From the NCBI GenBank assembly GCA_015146655.1, contig VKHL01000002.1:310001-374000 (forward strand): a stretch of DNA of 64,000 nt. Direction: 5' to 3'. The notes below the pieces were generated by a model, which was not told the origin of the DNA, did not search any database, and was given only the letters and a program-made list of their open reading frames with translations. The translations under genes and the position numbers were made by a program. Origin of the DNA: Ochromonas danica. Taxonomy: Eukaryota > Sar > Chrysophyceae > Chromulinales > Chromulinaceae. Positions 36,928 through 46,065 of this stretch are shown here, in pieces. Every line of letters begins with the position of its first letter. Position 1 is the stretch's first letter.

Positions 36928-38510
36928 TTAGAATCTAGCAATAGGGGCATGTCTTTGCTTGTTCAAATCGGCTTTATGTCCGAACAGATCACGGATGTTC
37001 TCCATGCGGTACTTAATCATGGTGGGTCTTTCGAGAGACAGGCCCCAAGCAATGACGCGGACATCTTCGGGCAATCCCATAGGTCGCAACATCTCCGGGC
37101 GGAACATGCCGCTATTTCCAATCTCAGTCCACTTCTTGAGATCAGGGTGATAGCCAAAGATTTCCATACTTGGTTCCGTGTAAGGATTGTATGCAGGCTT
37201 GAAGCGCAGCTCAGTGATGCCGATCTTGTGAAAGAAAGCCCTAATGATGCCAATAAGATGGCCCAAGGTCAAGTTACGATCGGCTACTAGACCTTCAACT
37301 TGATGGAACTCACACAAATGAGTTGCATCCATGGCTTCATTGCGGAAAACACGGTCAATCGAAAAATATTTCTTCGGTGTAAACGTACCACCATTGGCTT
37401 CCATTTCGCGGGCAAGCTGATAAAGCATTTGTGCAGATATAGCAGTAGTGTGCGTGCGAAGTAGATTCTTGCGAGCCTCCTCTTCCTTGAAGACATATTG
37501 ATAGCCAATACTGTCATATCCACCACATTCATGGATGGTCTTCACAGCCTCATAGTAGTTTTCGGGTACTTTCAATGTTCGCGCAGGATTTTTAATGAAG
37601 AAAGTATCATGCGCATCACGAGCAGGATGCGATTGAGGCTGGAAAAGAGAGTCGAAGTTCCAAAAAGAGCTTTCGATCCATTTGTTTGAAGGCATCTCGA
37701 TAAAACCAAGATCCATGAGAATGCGCCGAAACTCCGCTCTGACTTTGAGAAGAGGGTGGAAGGCTCCTCCGCCGAGGGAGCTACCCATGGCCTTGAGATT
37801 AACAGACTTGAAAGAAAGTTGGCTCCAATGAGCGCTGTCTTCACCACTCTATGGACAATGAAAAAGGCACAATAACTCCATGCGAAGTACTAAAGGAGAA
37901 AAAAGCTCACCTCCACAAGCATACTTCGATGCAGATCAGCAACTTTGCGAACTCTTTGCTCGCGGAAATCAGGACCTTTGGTAATGCGATAAGATTTGCG
38001 AGTAGTTTGATTAACTAGTTTGCGCTTCTTCAAGTTTTTCAAGTCTGCTTCGGGTAACTCAGCGCCACCGTCCAATCCACGAAGTTGGACGGAAGTTTCG
38101 TCTTGCAGCGAGCCTGAGGCAACCAAAGCTAATACTTGGTCGCCTTTCTTCTGCAGCCACTTATTTTTCATGCAAACGCCCATGCCGATTTTCGCCACCT
38201 CACCGAGCTTTTGGTTAATCTCGGTGATGCTGACACCATCCGCGTCTCCACCTTCTACAAACTTGAGAACCTGCATTTCAGGGCTTCCGTTAATTGAGAC
38301 ATCCCTTCCTTCAGCGGTTAAAGTCCAGAACGTGGTAGAGAGTGGCTCGTCCACTACGAAGCGATCCACCAGCAAAGACTTGATTACTCCAACAAGAACT
38401 TGATGGTCAACACCCAATTCGCCAGCAAAAACGTGTGTATCCGCAATCTCATTGTCTTCCTTTAATTTTGTGAGAACAATCTGCTCTAGATCTTGAGTAT
38501 TGGTTGCCAT
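36928..38510 (-). CDS. FARSA: Phenylalanyl-tRNA synthetase alpha subunit (cytosolic)
   Basis: Two exons, 38510-37911 and 37848-36928, join in phase across a 62-nt intron to give 506 residues, close to the usual ~508. The start is the ATG of [10 protein letters not shown]. The N-terminal ~200 residues form the winged-helix-like domains of the eukaryotic alpha chain, and the C-terminal part is the class II catalytic domain. Landmarks: [19 protein letters not shown], the Phe-specific [11 protein letters not shown], motif 2 region ([20 protein letters not shown] with FHQVEG) and motif 3, [10 protein letters not shown]. It forms an alpha2-beta2 enzyme charging tRNA-Phe in the cytosol. It is divergent, by 148 bp, from the plastid-type membrane protein gene. 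Confidence 0.97.
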
Positions 38511-38658
38511 GACTTCGAGTTGATTTGCATGCAATGTGGTCTCGACAACCAGCCGCCACAAGGTTTCAATGCGCGGGAATCAACAATAGATGTCTGACGA
38601 TGATGGCTCTCTTCCATGCTTTCTGATAACATTCTGTGTTTTACTCTAGTTTCGTAAG

Positions 38659-39336
38659 ATGCACGCAGCTTTTCTGGTATGTCTGCTTTTCGCAGTGAAG
38701 TGGGGTTTAGGCAGAACATGGATGTCCAATCCTTCTATTGCAGCAAGATCGAGACGAACACTAACTAATATGATCGAAACGGAAAGCAGGAATGAATTAA
38801 AACTGGACATTACGGACTCGTTTGGTCCGAAGTTTTCAACCAAACCATTAGAAGACGAGCAACATGCAAGCCCACAACCATTAGAGATGAAAGCAATAGA
38901 GAAGCCAACGATTACTCGGTCGGCTCTTTCGCCATTTGGCCGCATCTCCCTGGAAGATTTGCAAACAAGGAAGCCTCCGAGTGCGCCTGTGAAGAAGGAA
39001 GATTTGAGTGGCGTAAATCCTCTATCCGCGTTCTTTTCCAGCGCTGCAGCCGCCGGAATGTCGTATGTGGGTTGGCAGGTTACTGTCTACCTCGCCGCAC
39101 ACTTTGCTGTGCAGTTCATTGATTCAGATATTTATCCGCTGCAGCGAGCAACAGTAGTTGCTCGAAATGTGGTGGTTGGTATGTCTGCTTTAGCAACTGG
39201 ATTCTGTGGGGTAGTTGGTTTGGGTCTCTTTTTACTCAGTGGGGCGGCGGCAATAAACAGCTTAGGGATTGAATTTGGTGCACAGAGGCAAAACTGTAAA
39301 GGAAACAGCGATGATGACAAAGCAACGAAGAAATAG
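38659..39336 (+). CDS. Signal-peptide-bearing membrane protein resembling DUF3082 plastid/cyanobacterial proteins
   Basis: A single exon of 225 residues. It opens with a hydrophobic signal (MHAAFLVCLLFAVKWGLG) followed by a Ser/Arg-rich, acidic-poor stretch, the bipartite layout used for plastid import in algae with secondary plastids. The C-terminal ~110 residues carry two hydrophobic segments: NPLSAFFSSAAAAGMSYVGW... and RNVVVGMSALATGFCGVVGL-G-L-F-L-L. This matches my recollection of DUF3082, a small family of cyanobacteria and plastids with unknown function. If right, it is the main hint that the host has a plastid. It could instead be an unrelated secretory-pathway membrane protein. It converges with the GrpE gene, with only 30 bp between the stops. 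Confidence 0.65.
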   Translation: MHAAFLVCLLFAVKWGLGRTWMSNPSIAARSRRTLTNMIETESRNELKLDITDSFGPKFSTKPLEDEQHASPQPLEMKAIEKPTITRSALSPFGRISLEDLQTRKPPSAPVKKEDLSGVNPLSAFFSSAAAAGMSYVGWQVTVYLAAHFAVQFIDSDIYPLQRATVVARNVVVGMSALATGFCGVVGLGLFLLSGAAAINSLGIEFGAQRQNCKGNSDDDKATKK

Positions 39337-39366
39337 GACTAACAGAGAAATATGAACGAGTCAAAC

Positions 39367-40083
39367 TTAAACATCAGGTTTCACGCGTGCTCCAACCTGA
39401 GCAGGTCTGAGAACACGATCCTTAATCTTGTAACCTACTTTAACAATCTGTCCTACAGTGTCGGGCTCGTTGGCATCGGGGATTCTAAACAGGGCATCAT
39501 GGAAGTTGGGATCAAATTTATCTCCCACGGCACCGTACTTAACCACGCCGAATTGTGCAAGCGTCTACAAAATAGTGAAAAATTTGCATGAGCTTAAACT
39601 ATGAACGAGAACATCATATATCTCTTCTCTTACCTTGCTCAAGTTTTTCTGAGTCAGCTCAATCCCTAAGACCAACTGCGTAAGTACAGGATCGCCGGTG
39701 GTCTTTTTCTCAACTGGTACAACAGCAATAGCTCGATCGAGGTCATCCGCGATATCAAGAGTCGCTTTAGCGAAGGAGGAGACAGCATAACTGCGAGCGT
39801 TGTCGACATCTCTCTGAGCAATGCGCCGAATGTTTTCTCCTTCAGCATAAGAGCGCAAGAGTTGATCCTTTAAATTTTTTATTTCATTTTGGAGGCCAGC
39901 AATAACATCAGCGTCGGCCTTGCTTTCGCCACCTTGAGGAGGCTCTATTTCTTCCTCCTTCTTACTTTCAGCGGCAGCACCTGTCTTCGCTTCATCGCTA
40001 AAAGGCTGGACAAAGCATCTCAGAGGAGTTGTTCTGGCCCTGGTAGCTTGGCGCACAGATAAACGAACAGCACTGACAAACAT
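39367..40083 (-). CDS. GRPEL1: GrpE nucleotide-exchange factor, mitochondrial type
   Basis: Two exons, 40083-39634 and 39564-39367, join in phase across a 69-nt intron to give 215 residues. The N-terminus (MFVSAVRLSVRQATRARTTP) is Arg/Ser/Thr-rich without acidic residues, a mitochondrial presequence. A long helix follows (LQNEIKNLKDQLLRSYAEGENIRRIAQRD, partial: LLRSYAEGENIRRIAQRD), then the conserved FAKATLDIADDLDRA and the C-terminal beta domain with GEVIDPNF/HDALF-type sequence, here GDKFDPNFHDALF, and TVGQIVKVGYKIKDRVLRPA. It releases ADP from mitochondrial Hsp70 during import and folding. It diverges from RCL1 by 218 bp. Confidence 0.95.
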
Positions 40084-40301
40084 GATTGTCTAATTCTCTT
40101 CTGCAATGTTCTTCGCCAGCGGGAGCGGCTGGTAGTAAAGCTCCCTCCAGAGCGCCGGAGTGGGGCCAGCACCAGCAGAACCAGAACTTCAAACACAGCC
40201 GCCAGATTCACAGATTTGGGCTTTGGCGAAGGTGAAAGTCCAGGCACTTCCGATTGGTTGCGAAGAAATAAGATTTGTTTAACATTTGTTTCATTTCAAT
40301 C

Positions 40302-41683
40302 ATGGAGACTTTGAAGTATTCGGGAAGTGGAATGTTTAGGCAAAGGATTGTAGCATCTATTTTATCTAATAGACCGTTACGTATTGATCACATCCGCTCA
40401 GACAGTGATACCTCTCCAGGTCTGCTCGATTTTGAGGCCAATTTTCTGCGTCTGATAGAAAAACTCACCGATGGTAGGCGATCCCTAAGTCATTTTAGTC
40501 CTTTATTTTACCTATTTATTTCATGATCAACAGGATGTAGGATCGAAATCAATGAGACTGGTACTGTTTTGCGCTTCCGCCCCGGTGTGCTCATCGGAGG
40601 GAAGCATGACCACGACTGTGGATGCACGCGAAGTGTAGGATGGTTTATTGAAGCTCTTATTCCTTTAGCGCCGTTTTGTAAGGTGCCGTTGGTGTTAACT
40701 TTGCGAGGAGTGACAAATGATGACTTGGACCTGTCTGTCGATACTCTGGTGAATGTCACCCTGCCATTGCTGCAGAACTTTGGGATCTACAACAGCCATT
40801 TGAAGATTAAGCAGCGTGGGGCTCCTCCTGGTGGAGGTGGATTGGTGGAACTGGCTATTCCTCCTGTCCGTGCCTCCTTACGCTCCATTTATTTGACTGA
40901 CGTTGGATTAATCAAGCGAGTACGAGGTGTGGCGTACAGCGCTCATGTATCACCAACTATACTTACTAGAGTTATTGATTCTTCGAGGGGAATACTCAAT
41001 GATTTCTTGCCAGATGTGTACATCAACAGTGATCACTATAAAGGACGGAAAGAAGGTGGTGCTTCGCCAGGATATGCGGTCTCATTGGTAGCGGAGACCA
41101 CTGCGGGAGCTTTAATCAGCACTGAGAGAACAGCAAGGTGCAGGCGAACAAATACGGTTCCAGGTACGGAAGAATTTTACGCGAATATTCAAGGCCGTAT
41201 AGCTGAGTTGCCTGAAGATATTGGTCGGGAAGCTGCATTCGCACTTTTGGATGAGATATACTCAGGTTGGCTTATTTTTGCTGATGCATAGTGGAAGGAA
41301 ACTTGTTGCTCATGTTTTCTTTTCAAGTAGGTGGTGTAGTTGACAGCGCTCATCAGCCGCTAATTTTGCAGTTGATGGTTCTCACGCCCGAAGATGTATC
41401 GAAAGTGCGTTTTGGCGCCCTCACTCCTCAGACAATAAATTCTTTACGGTTGCTAAAAGATGCTTTCGGGGTCACATTCAAGATTACGAAAGAAGCTGTT
41501 GGAAGGTTCGAGAGTCAAAGAGGGGATCGTGATGAAGACAGTAAAGATGAAAGTGGTTCTGAAGAAAATGCGGATGATGAAGAGGAAAACACTGGAGAGT
41601 CTCCAGCACTGAAGCAAGCGTCGACATTTGTTTTAACGTGCGTAGGAACTGGTTTCGTCAACACCAATCGGAAAGCTACATAG
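40302..41683 (+). CDS. RCL1: RNA 3'-terminal phosphate cyclase-like protein RCL1
   Basis: Three exons, 40302-40473, 40534-41265 and 41331-41683, join in phase to give 418 residues. Family landmarks: SGSGMFRQRIVASILSNRPLRI, GTVLRFRPGVLIGG, the GCTRSVGWFIEAL segment, NDDLDLSVDTLVNVTLPLL, RGAPPGGGG, and LLDEIYSGGVVDSAHQPL near the end. RCL1 is the catalytically inactive-type cyclase relative that works with Bms1 in the nucleolus during 18S rRNA processing. The family usually runs about 370-375 residues. The extra length here is an acidic insert (SQRGDRDEDSKDESGSEEN, continuing acidic) just before the final strand. Confidence 0.95.
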
Positions 41684-42871
41684 TGAGGCAGCAAGTGACG
41701 GAATGATTCAATACGTAATCATAATTATGGTCACATTCCTATGGGTGATAATAAATGTCTGGTGAGTACCAGAACATTTTGCAGAATAGCTTGTGCTTTC
41801 TTTCAAACCAAGCACTGGATGTCGCAAGCCAAGACTATTAACTTATCCACAACTTCTCCTGATGCATTTGAAGGTGTTTTCATGAGAACGAACTGTGATC
41901 GGTAAACTGACTAATGAGACAAGCCTTGCCGTTTAAAGGTGCGGTAGACACAGTTAAAGCGCATGCCTTACAGAAGTAGCAGATGTACAACATCCCAAGT
42001 AGCAAGGTCTTCCACGGCGACTATAATCTGCAATCAATCGTCCCACATTGACTGGAATGACCTTCTCGGAGGCATAGAAGGTGGATAGTCCTTTGGCCAA
42101 AACTCTTCGTGTCATGACAACAAGAAAAGAGCATGCATGAGTAGGAGAAGGACAAGGAGGGGAAAAGTTTTGTCTTGGAGTTGTGCGATCTATAGCCATG
42201 CCTACTTCATTGAACATCTTCCGGTTTCTTCGCTTTCATCTGATCTTGACAAGAGTAGCCTTCGGAAAACACACCGCTGCAGCATTTAGTCTTCTTTCTC
42301 TATCAAGTCACTTGGCCACAACCAGCCATCCTGTTGATCCGCAAGAGCCTAGAGCAACTTCAAATTGCATTATATTCGAAATATTCATGGATTCTCTGCT
42401 GAAAGCAAACAAATCAACTTTATTGGCAGGAGGGTTGATGACTGGCTCAGATCCTGGAGATCTCGTTCTGGCGCTCTGAAGCTCTGGCACTGTGGCTAAC
42501 TAGCCCCTGCACCTAGGGTGGTTCCAGGCCCACGCCCAGTGGGCTTAGCAGGCCCTATCGCCCAGATCTGGGCGCCCCTAGGCCCACAGGCCCAGCATTC
42601 ACCACATAGAAAGCCAGATTACCGGAAAGTCGCCAGATTACCAGATCTGGCCCCACTGTGGAAACGCAGGCCCGGGCCTGGAACCACACCCCCGACTTTG
42701 ACATGGACTTCCAGCTCTGAACTCGAGAGCTTGGAACTTGCGTCTGCTCAGGTCAGTGCTGTTCAGCAGTCTACTAAAATCCAGTCCTCACAAGTAGCAT
42801 CATCGACAAAGCGAAGATTTTGTGGCGGGATTTGCTTGATCTCAAAAAGATCTTCTTGTTCTCAGGCCAAA
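41684..42871. other. Long intergenic region with a foldback element and two weak small ORFs
   Basis: Nearly 1.2 kb precede the ARM-repeat gene. A 93-residue frame from the ATG at 42198 (plus) opens with a hydrophobic stretch (LNIFRFLRFHLILTRVAFG). An 87-residue frame (42217 to 41954, minus) overlaps it head-to-head. Neither has recognisable homology and they cannot both be trusted. The GC-rich foldback element at 42518-42687 lies here. TTCTTGTTCTCAG ending at 42865 looks like a 3' splice site just before the ARM start codon, so a 5' exon or 5'-UTR intron may be present. Confidence 0.4.
42518..42687. mobile_element. 170-bp GC-rich foldback element (MITE-like)
   Basis: GTGGTTCCAGGCCC at 42518-42531 is perfectly inverted at 42674-42687. 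The interior is rich in GCCC/GGGC palindromes: GCCCAGTGGGC near 42534, a 16-bp perfect palindrome CGCCCAGATCTGGGCG at 42559-42574, and CAGGCCCGGGCCTG at 42667-42680. The base composition is far more GC-rich than its surroundings. No coding capacity of its own is expected, and no clear target-site duplication was found. Confidence 0.65.
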
Positions 42872-44110
42872 ATGGAGAAGATTCCTTTTTGTCCAATCGA
42901 GCATGAGTTTGAGAAGAAAAGTGTTCGTGAAGTGCTTGAGAGTATAGAAATATCTAATTATAGCCCAGATATCTGCTGGTGGGGTATCAGAGCACTTTCT
43001 TCTATTGCTGGAAGTGCCCTGTTGGCTCAAGATGCGCATTCGCTGGCTATATTTTTAGATGAAGGAGGATGCGAGGCACTCATTAAGATTATGACCAAGT
43101 ATTCTGAAACAAGTGAATTGATTGCTGCTTATGGTTGTCTGGTAGTGAGTATCTTAGCTTGGAACATGCAAGAGCTCAGAGAGTTCTTGGGAGAACTCGG
43201 GGCTTGTGAGCTTGTGGTCTATGCCGTCTGCATCAATGTCGGCCATCCCGAAGTTTCGGAATACGGCACAAGAGCAATCATGGCATTGGCAAAGAATAAT
43301 ATTTCAAACTCTTTCAAACTATCTAATGCTGGGGCGTGTGAAGTTTTAGCGCAAGTTGGTAACTTTGGATTCAACTTGAGAGACGAACGCTGCATAGCTG
43401 TGGCCGTAAATACCTGTACAGCGCTGGCTCTTCTCGCTGAAGCAGTCAATGCGAATCGTCTCCATGAATGTGGCTCATCCTCTCTTATCACAGAGTTGGC
43501 TAAGATTCATTTCAAGAATGAAGAGTTTGCTCTGGCAGCTGTGCGGGCTTTCTGTGCCCTTGGAAGTCTAAGCGCTCACTTAAGGGAGGATCTTGGTCGT
43601 TCCGGTGCGTGCAAACTCTTGATCGACATCCTTCGCTTTCATAAACAAGTTAAGTCCTTGCGACTCGAAAGTTGGGAGGCTGTCATGCATCTATCGTTGA
43701 ACCCTGGTAATGCTGACAAGTTGCGAAGTGCTGGGGCTTGTGATCTTCTTCTTTTATCTAGTGCCTCTTTGATGGAATACCCCCTTGGTCCCGAAATATG
43801 TACTGGCGCAATACTTCATCTGGCGACTTATGGAGTGACTGCAAAGGAGGGTCGGGAGCGCTTCCTTCGCAAAGGAATACGAAAGCAGCTGCAGCAGGTC
43901 CTTTACACCACCAAAGCCTCCTATAAAGCCCGAGAAAATATTCAACAATTGATGGAATTATTTGTTGAGAAAAGTGGGCCCGGTGAAAGTATTTTGGAAG
44001 GTGAGAATGCAAAGCACTTCGTGAGTGTAATTAACGGCAGCGAAATGTGTGAAGGGACACTGCCTTTGAAGGTGGAGGTTACTGAGGAGATTTGCGTTGA
44101 GCGGCATTGA
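42872..44110 (+). CDS. Armadillo-repeat protein, 412 residues
   Basis: I start at the ATG of MEKIPFCP at 42872. The frame is open further upstream into the foldback element, but there is no ATG there. The product is almost all-helical with repeated ~42-residue ARM/HEAT units: GGCEALIKIM, GACELVVYAV, GACEVLAQVG, SSSLITELAK, GACKLLIDIL and GACDLLLLSS all mark the G-x-C/S-x-x-L/V turn before helix 3, with A-V-R-A-F-C-A-L-type helices between them. No catalytic motif is visible. It is probably a protein-interaction scaffold, and similar ARM proteins are abundant in protists. A short upstream exon cannot be excluded because a good 3' splice site lies just before the ATG. Confidence 0.85.
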   Translation: MEKIPFCPIEHEFEKKSVREVLESIEISNYSPDICWWGIRALSSIAGSALLAQDAHSLAIFLDEGGCEALIKIMTKYSETSELIAAYGCLVVSILAWNMQELREFLGELGACELVVYAVCINVGHPEVSEYGTRAIMALAKNNISNSFKLSNAGACEVLAQVGNFGFNLRDERCIAVAVNTCTALALLAEAVNANRLHECGSSSLITELAKIHFKNEEFALAAVRAFCALGSLSAHLREDLGRSGACKLLIDILRFHKQVKSLRLESWEAVMHLSLNPGNADKLRSAGACDLLLLSSASLMEYPLGPEICTGAILHLATYGVTAKEGRERFLRKGIRKQLQQVLYTTKASYKARENIQQLMELFVEKSGPGESILEGENAKHFVSVINGSEMCEGTLPLKVEVTEEICVERH

Positions 44111-44384
44111 ATTTTCCTCGTTTCGAATGAAAGCTAATATTATTAAGTATGTTTTGTGGTGGAGAATATGAACCAAGACTAGATAACTGTAATTGCTGAG
44201 TAAGTTTTATTTCCAAAGTTCGAGACTATTTTGCTGGAAGTACGGGGTAACATTTGCTATTTACCAATTAAAACCAACATTAAATACTCACTACATCTGC
44301 CGTTACCGCGATTATTTGCAACACTCTAATACCACCTCATCAACATAGACGTACCACTACTTGCTTCTAATAATTGTGCAGGAA

Positions 44385-46061
44385 TCAATCACTATCGTCG
44401 CTATCTGCGTATCCATCGCTGGACTCATTTTCCGCCCGATTCTGGCTATGATCATCCTCGCTGTCCGAGAAGGAAGCCTTTTCTGCAAGATTCTGTAATG
44501 CAGAAATCGAAGCGACAAATTGTGGTGGCTCTATGTGGGCTTCTTCCTTGTGGACAGACTGAAATAGCTGCTGGAAGAGTGAGCTACCAACGGCAGATGT
44601 ATCATCACCATACCCTTGCTGTCGAGCAGCTCGGGCAGTTTTTGAGTCTGCTAAACCACTACCCATAGATGTATAAGATTGATCCACCGAATTACTGGAC
44701 TTTCCTTGACCGAAGAAGGCGCTTAATCGAGCCAGTCGACTCGGTTTATTCGTTTTGGTGGCTTCAGTTCCTTCGTCGTCCAGACTTGCGACACTAACAC
44801 TACCTTCCTGTCCCTCCTTTCCATCTGAGGTTTCACTTGTTGGCATACCAAAGAATACAGAAGCTGGTAGAGGTGTCGGAAGAAGGTCTCCAGTAGCTCC
44901 CGGCAGTGAAGGAGGTATTCCGGACACGCTTTGAATATAACTACTGATGAGGTGGGCAATCTCAGCCACTCGTGGAGAAACTAAATAGACACAATCACAT
45001 ATAGCATGGATATCTTTTGGCCCTTCTTGCTCATCATCATCCTCTTCAGGGATGTAGTCGATATCAGCCTTGAGTACCCAGTAGATGAATATGTTCTTGT
45101 CAATATGAGTGGCCCATCGGAGGATGCGGATATAAGCATGTCGTAAGAAAATCGAAGAATCCGGCGACGTCAAAACAACCGCAGAAGGTCCAATCACAGC
45201 CACAGTAGAGAAGATAGGAGGTGTACTCGATGCGTCGCCAGCGTTTTGGTCAAATTGACATTGCACTGAGTATGAGGACGATCCATAGAAAGGACACCAG
45301 GTACGCAAGGTGCTAAGAAAGTCTATTTGAGCCTCACACTTTGTCTTCCCTGCTAGTCTCGCATAAACAGCTTGAATTTTCGCACCCAATTCAGTGGCAA
45401 GATTACTTCCCCCAAGGGTTGAGGAGGTCAACGCCCTCATGCGACTTCGAACTGGGTTAGGAAATCGACTGCTCACTTTGTTCTTCATAACTTCCACTGT
45501 ATGGCGCTCGGGAGAAAAGTCTCCAGCTTCAGCCTGAAGCTTTAAACACCCCAAAAGGATGCTCTCTTCTTCAGTAAGATGGTAATTTCCCATGAGGCAT
45601 TCAAAGACTCCTTCCATATAGGCCAACCACAGTGCGCTAGTAGGTTCCTTGATGTGCTGTCCATACTGAAAAACTTGGGCATCATAGGCACCATATTTAT
45701 ATGAGATCCAAGATTTGAATAAAAGTTTCGTTTTCCCCTCCTCGCCAGATTGGCCTTCTTTCGTGACATTAGAAACGACTTCCGAGAGATCCAGGCGTCT
45801 AATATCTGCCCCTGCCACACGAAAGATTGCAAAGCATGAAATGTCGATCAGATCTAGATTGTGCTTTAAGGCGACAAGGACATCTTCCACCGTGCTTTTG
45901 TCATGCATCTGTAGAACTTTGGACGATCCATCGAGCAGAAAAACTCTCACCAGAGCCTGCAGATTAACGGGCAGCGAAACAGAAGCTCTCTTTTGCGCAA
46001 TACTCAAAAGAGCAGTGCTCTTTCGACGGAAGGCGTTTGAATGGTTTGTGCCGGATGACAT
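44385..46061 (-). CDS. FERM-domain protein
   Basis: A single exon of 558 residues. The first ~360 residues look like a FERM module: an F1 ubiquitin-like lobe (ALVRVFLLDGSSKVLQMHDK, then T-V-E-D-V-L-V-A-L), a helical F2 lobe (ALWLAYMEGVFECLMGNYHL, then TEEESILLGCLKLQAEAG) and a PH/PTB-like F3 lobe (WCPFYGSSSYSVQCQFDQ to SSYIQSV). An acidic loop (YIPEEDDDEQEG) interrupts F3. The C-terminal ~200 residues are Ser/Asp-rich and disordered. FERM proteins link membranes to the cytoskeleton; the F2 motif is like those in talin, myosin tail and KRIT1 families, but I cannot choose among them. Its start codon lies 4 bp from that of the divergent neighbour. Confidence 0.78.
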   Translation of the reverse strand: MSSGTNHSNAFRRKSTALLSIAQKRASVSLPVNLQALVRVFLLDGSSKVLQMHDKSTVEDVLVALKHNLDLIDISCFAIFRVAGADIRRLDLSEVVSNVTKEGQSGEEGKTKLLFKSWISYKYGAYDAQVFQYGQHIKEPTSALWLAYMEGVFECLMGNYHLTEEESILLGCLKLQAEAGDFSPERHTVEVMKNKVSSRFPNPVRSRMRALTSSTLGGSNLATELGAKIQAVYARLAGKTKCEAQIDFLSTLRTWCPFYGSSSYSVQCQFDQNAGDASSTPPIFSTVAVIGPSAVVLTSPDSSIFLRHAYIRILRWATHIDKNIFIYWVLKADIDYIPEEDDDEQEGPKDIHAICDCVYLVSPRVAEIAHLISSYIQSVSGIPPSLPGATGDLLPTPLPASVFFGMPTSETSDGKEGQEGSVSVASLDDEGTEATKTNKPSRLARLSAFFGQGKSSNSVDQSYTSMGSGLADSKTARAARQQGYGDDTSAVGSSLFQQLFQSVHKEEAHIEPPQFVASISALQNLAEKASFSDSEDDHSQNRAENESSDGYADSDDSD

Positions 46062-46065
46062 TCAA

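Noticed and set aside
41954-42479. Two overlapping small ORFs facing each other
   Set aside because: Possible small secreted proteins, but neither has splice, domain or compositional support; kept only as a note in the intergenic entry.
42518-42871. N-terminal extension of the ARM-repeat protein through the foldback element
   Set aside because: There is no ATG in this stretch (the apparent first codon is GTG), and its Pro/Gly/Arg-rich translation comes from the GC-rich palindromes, not from a protein domain.
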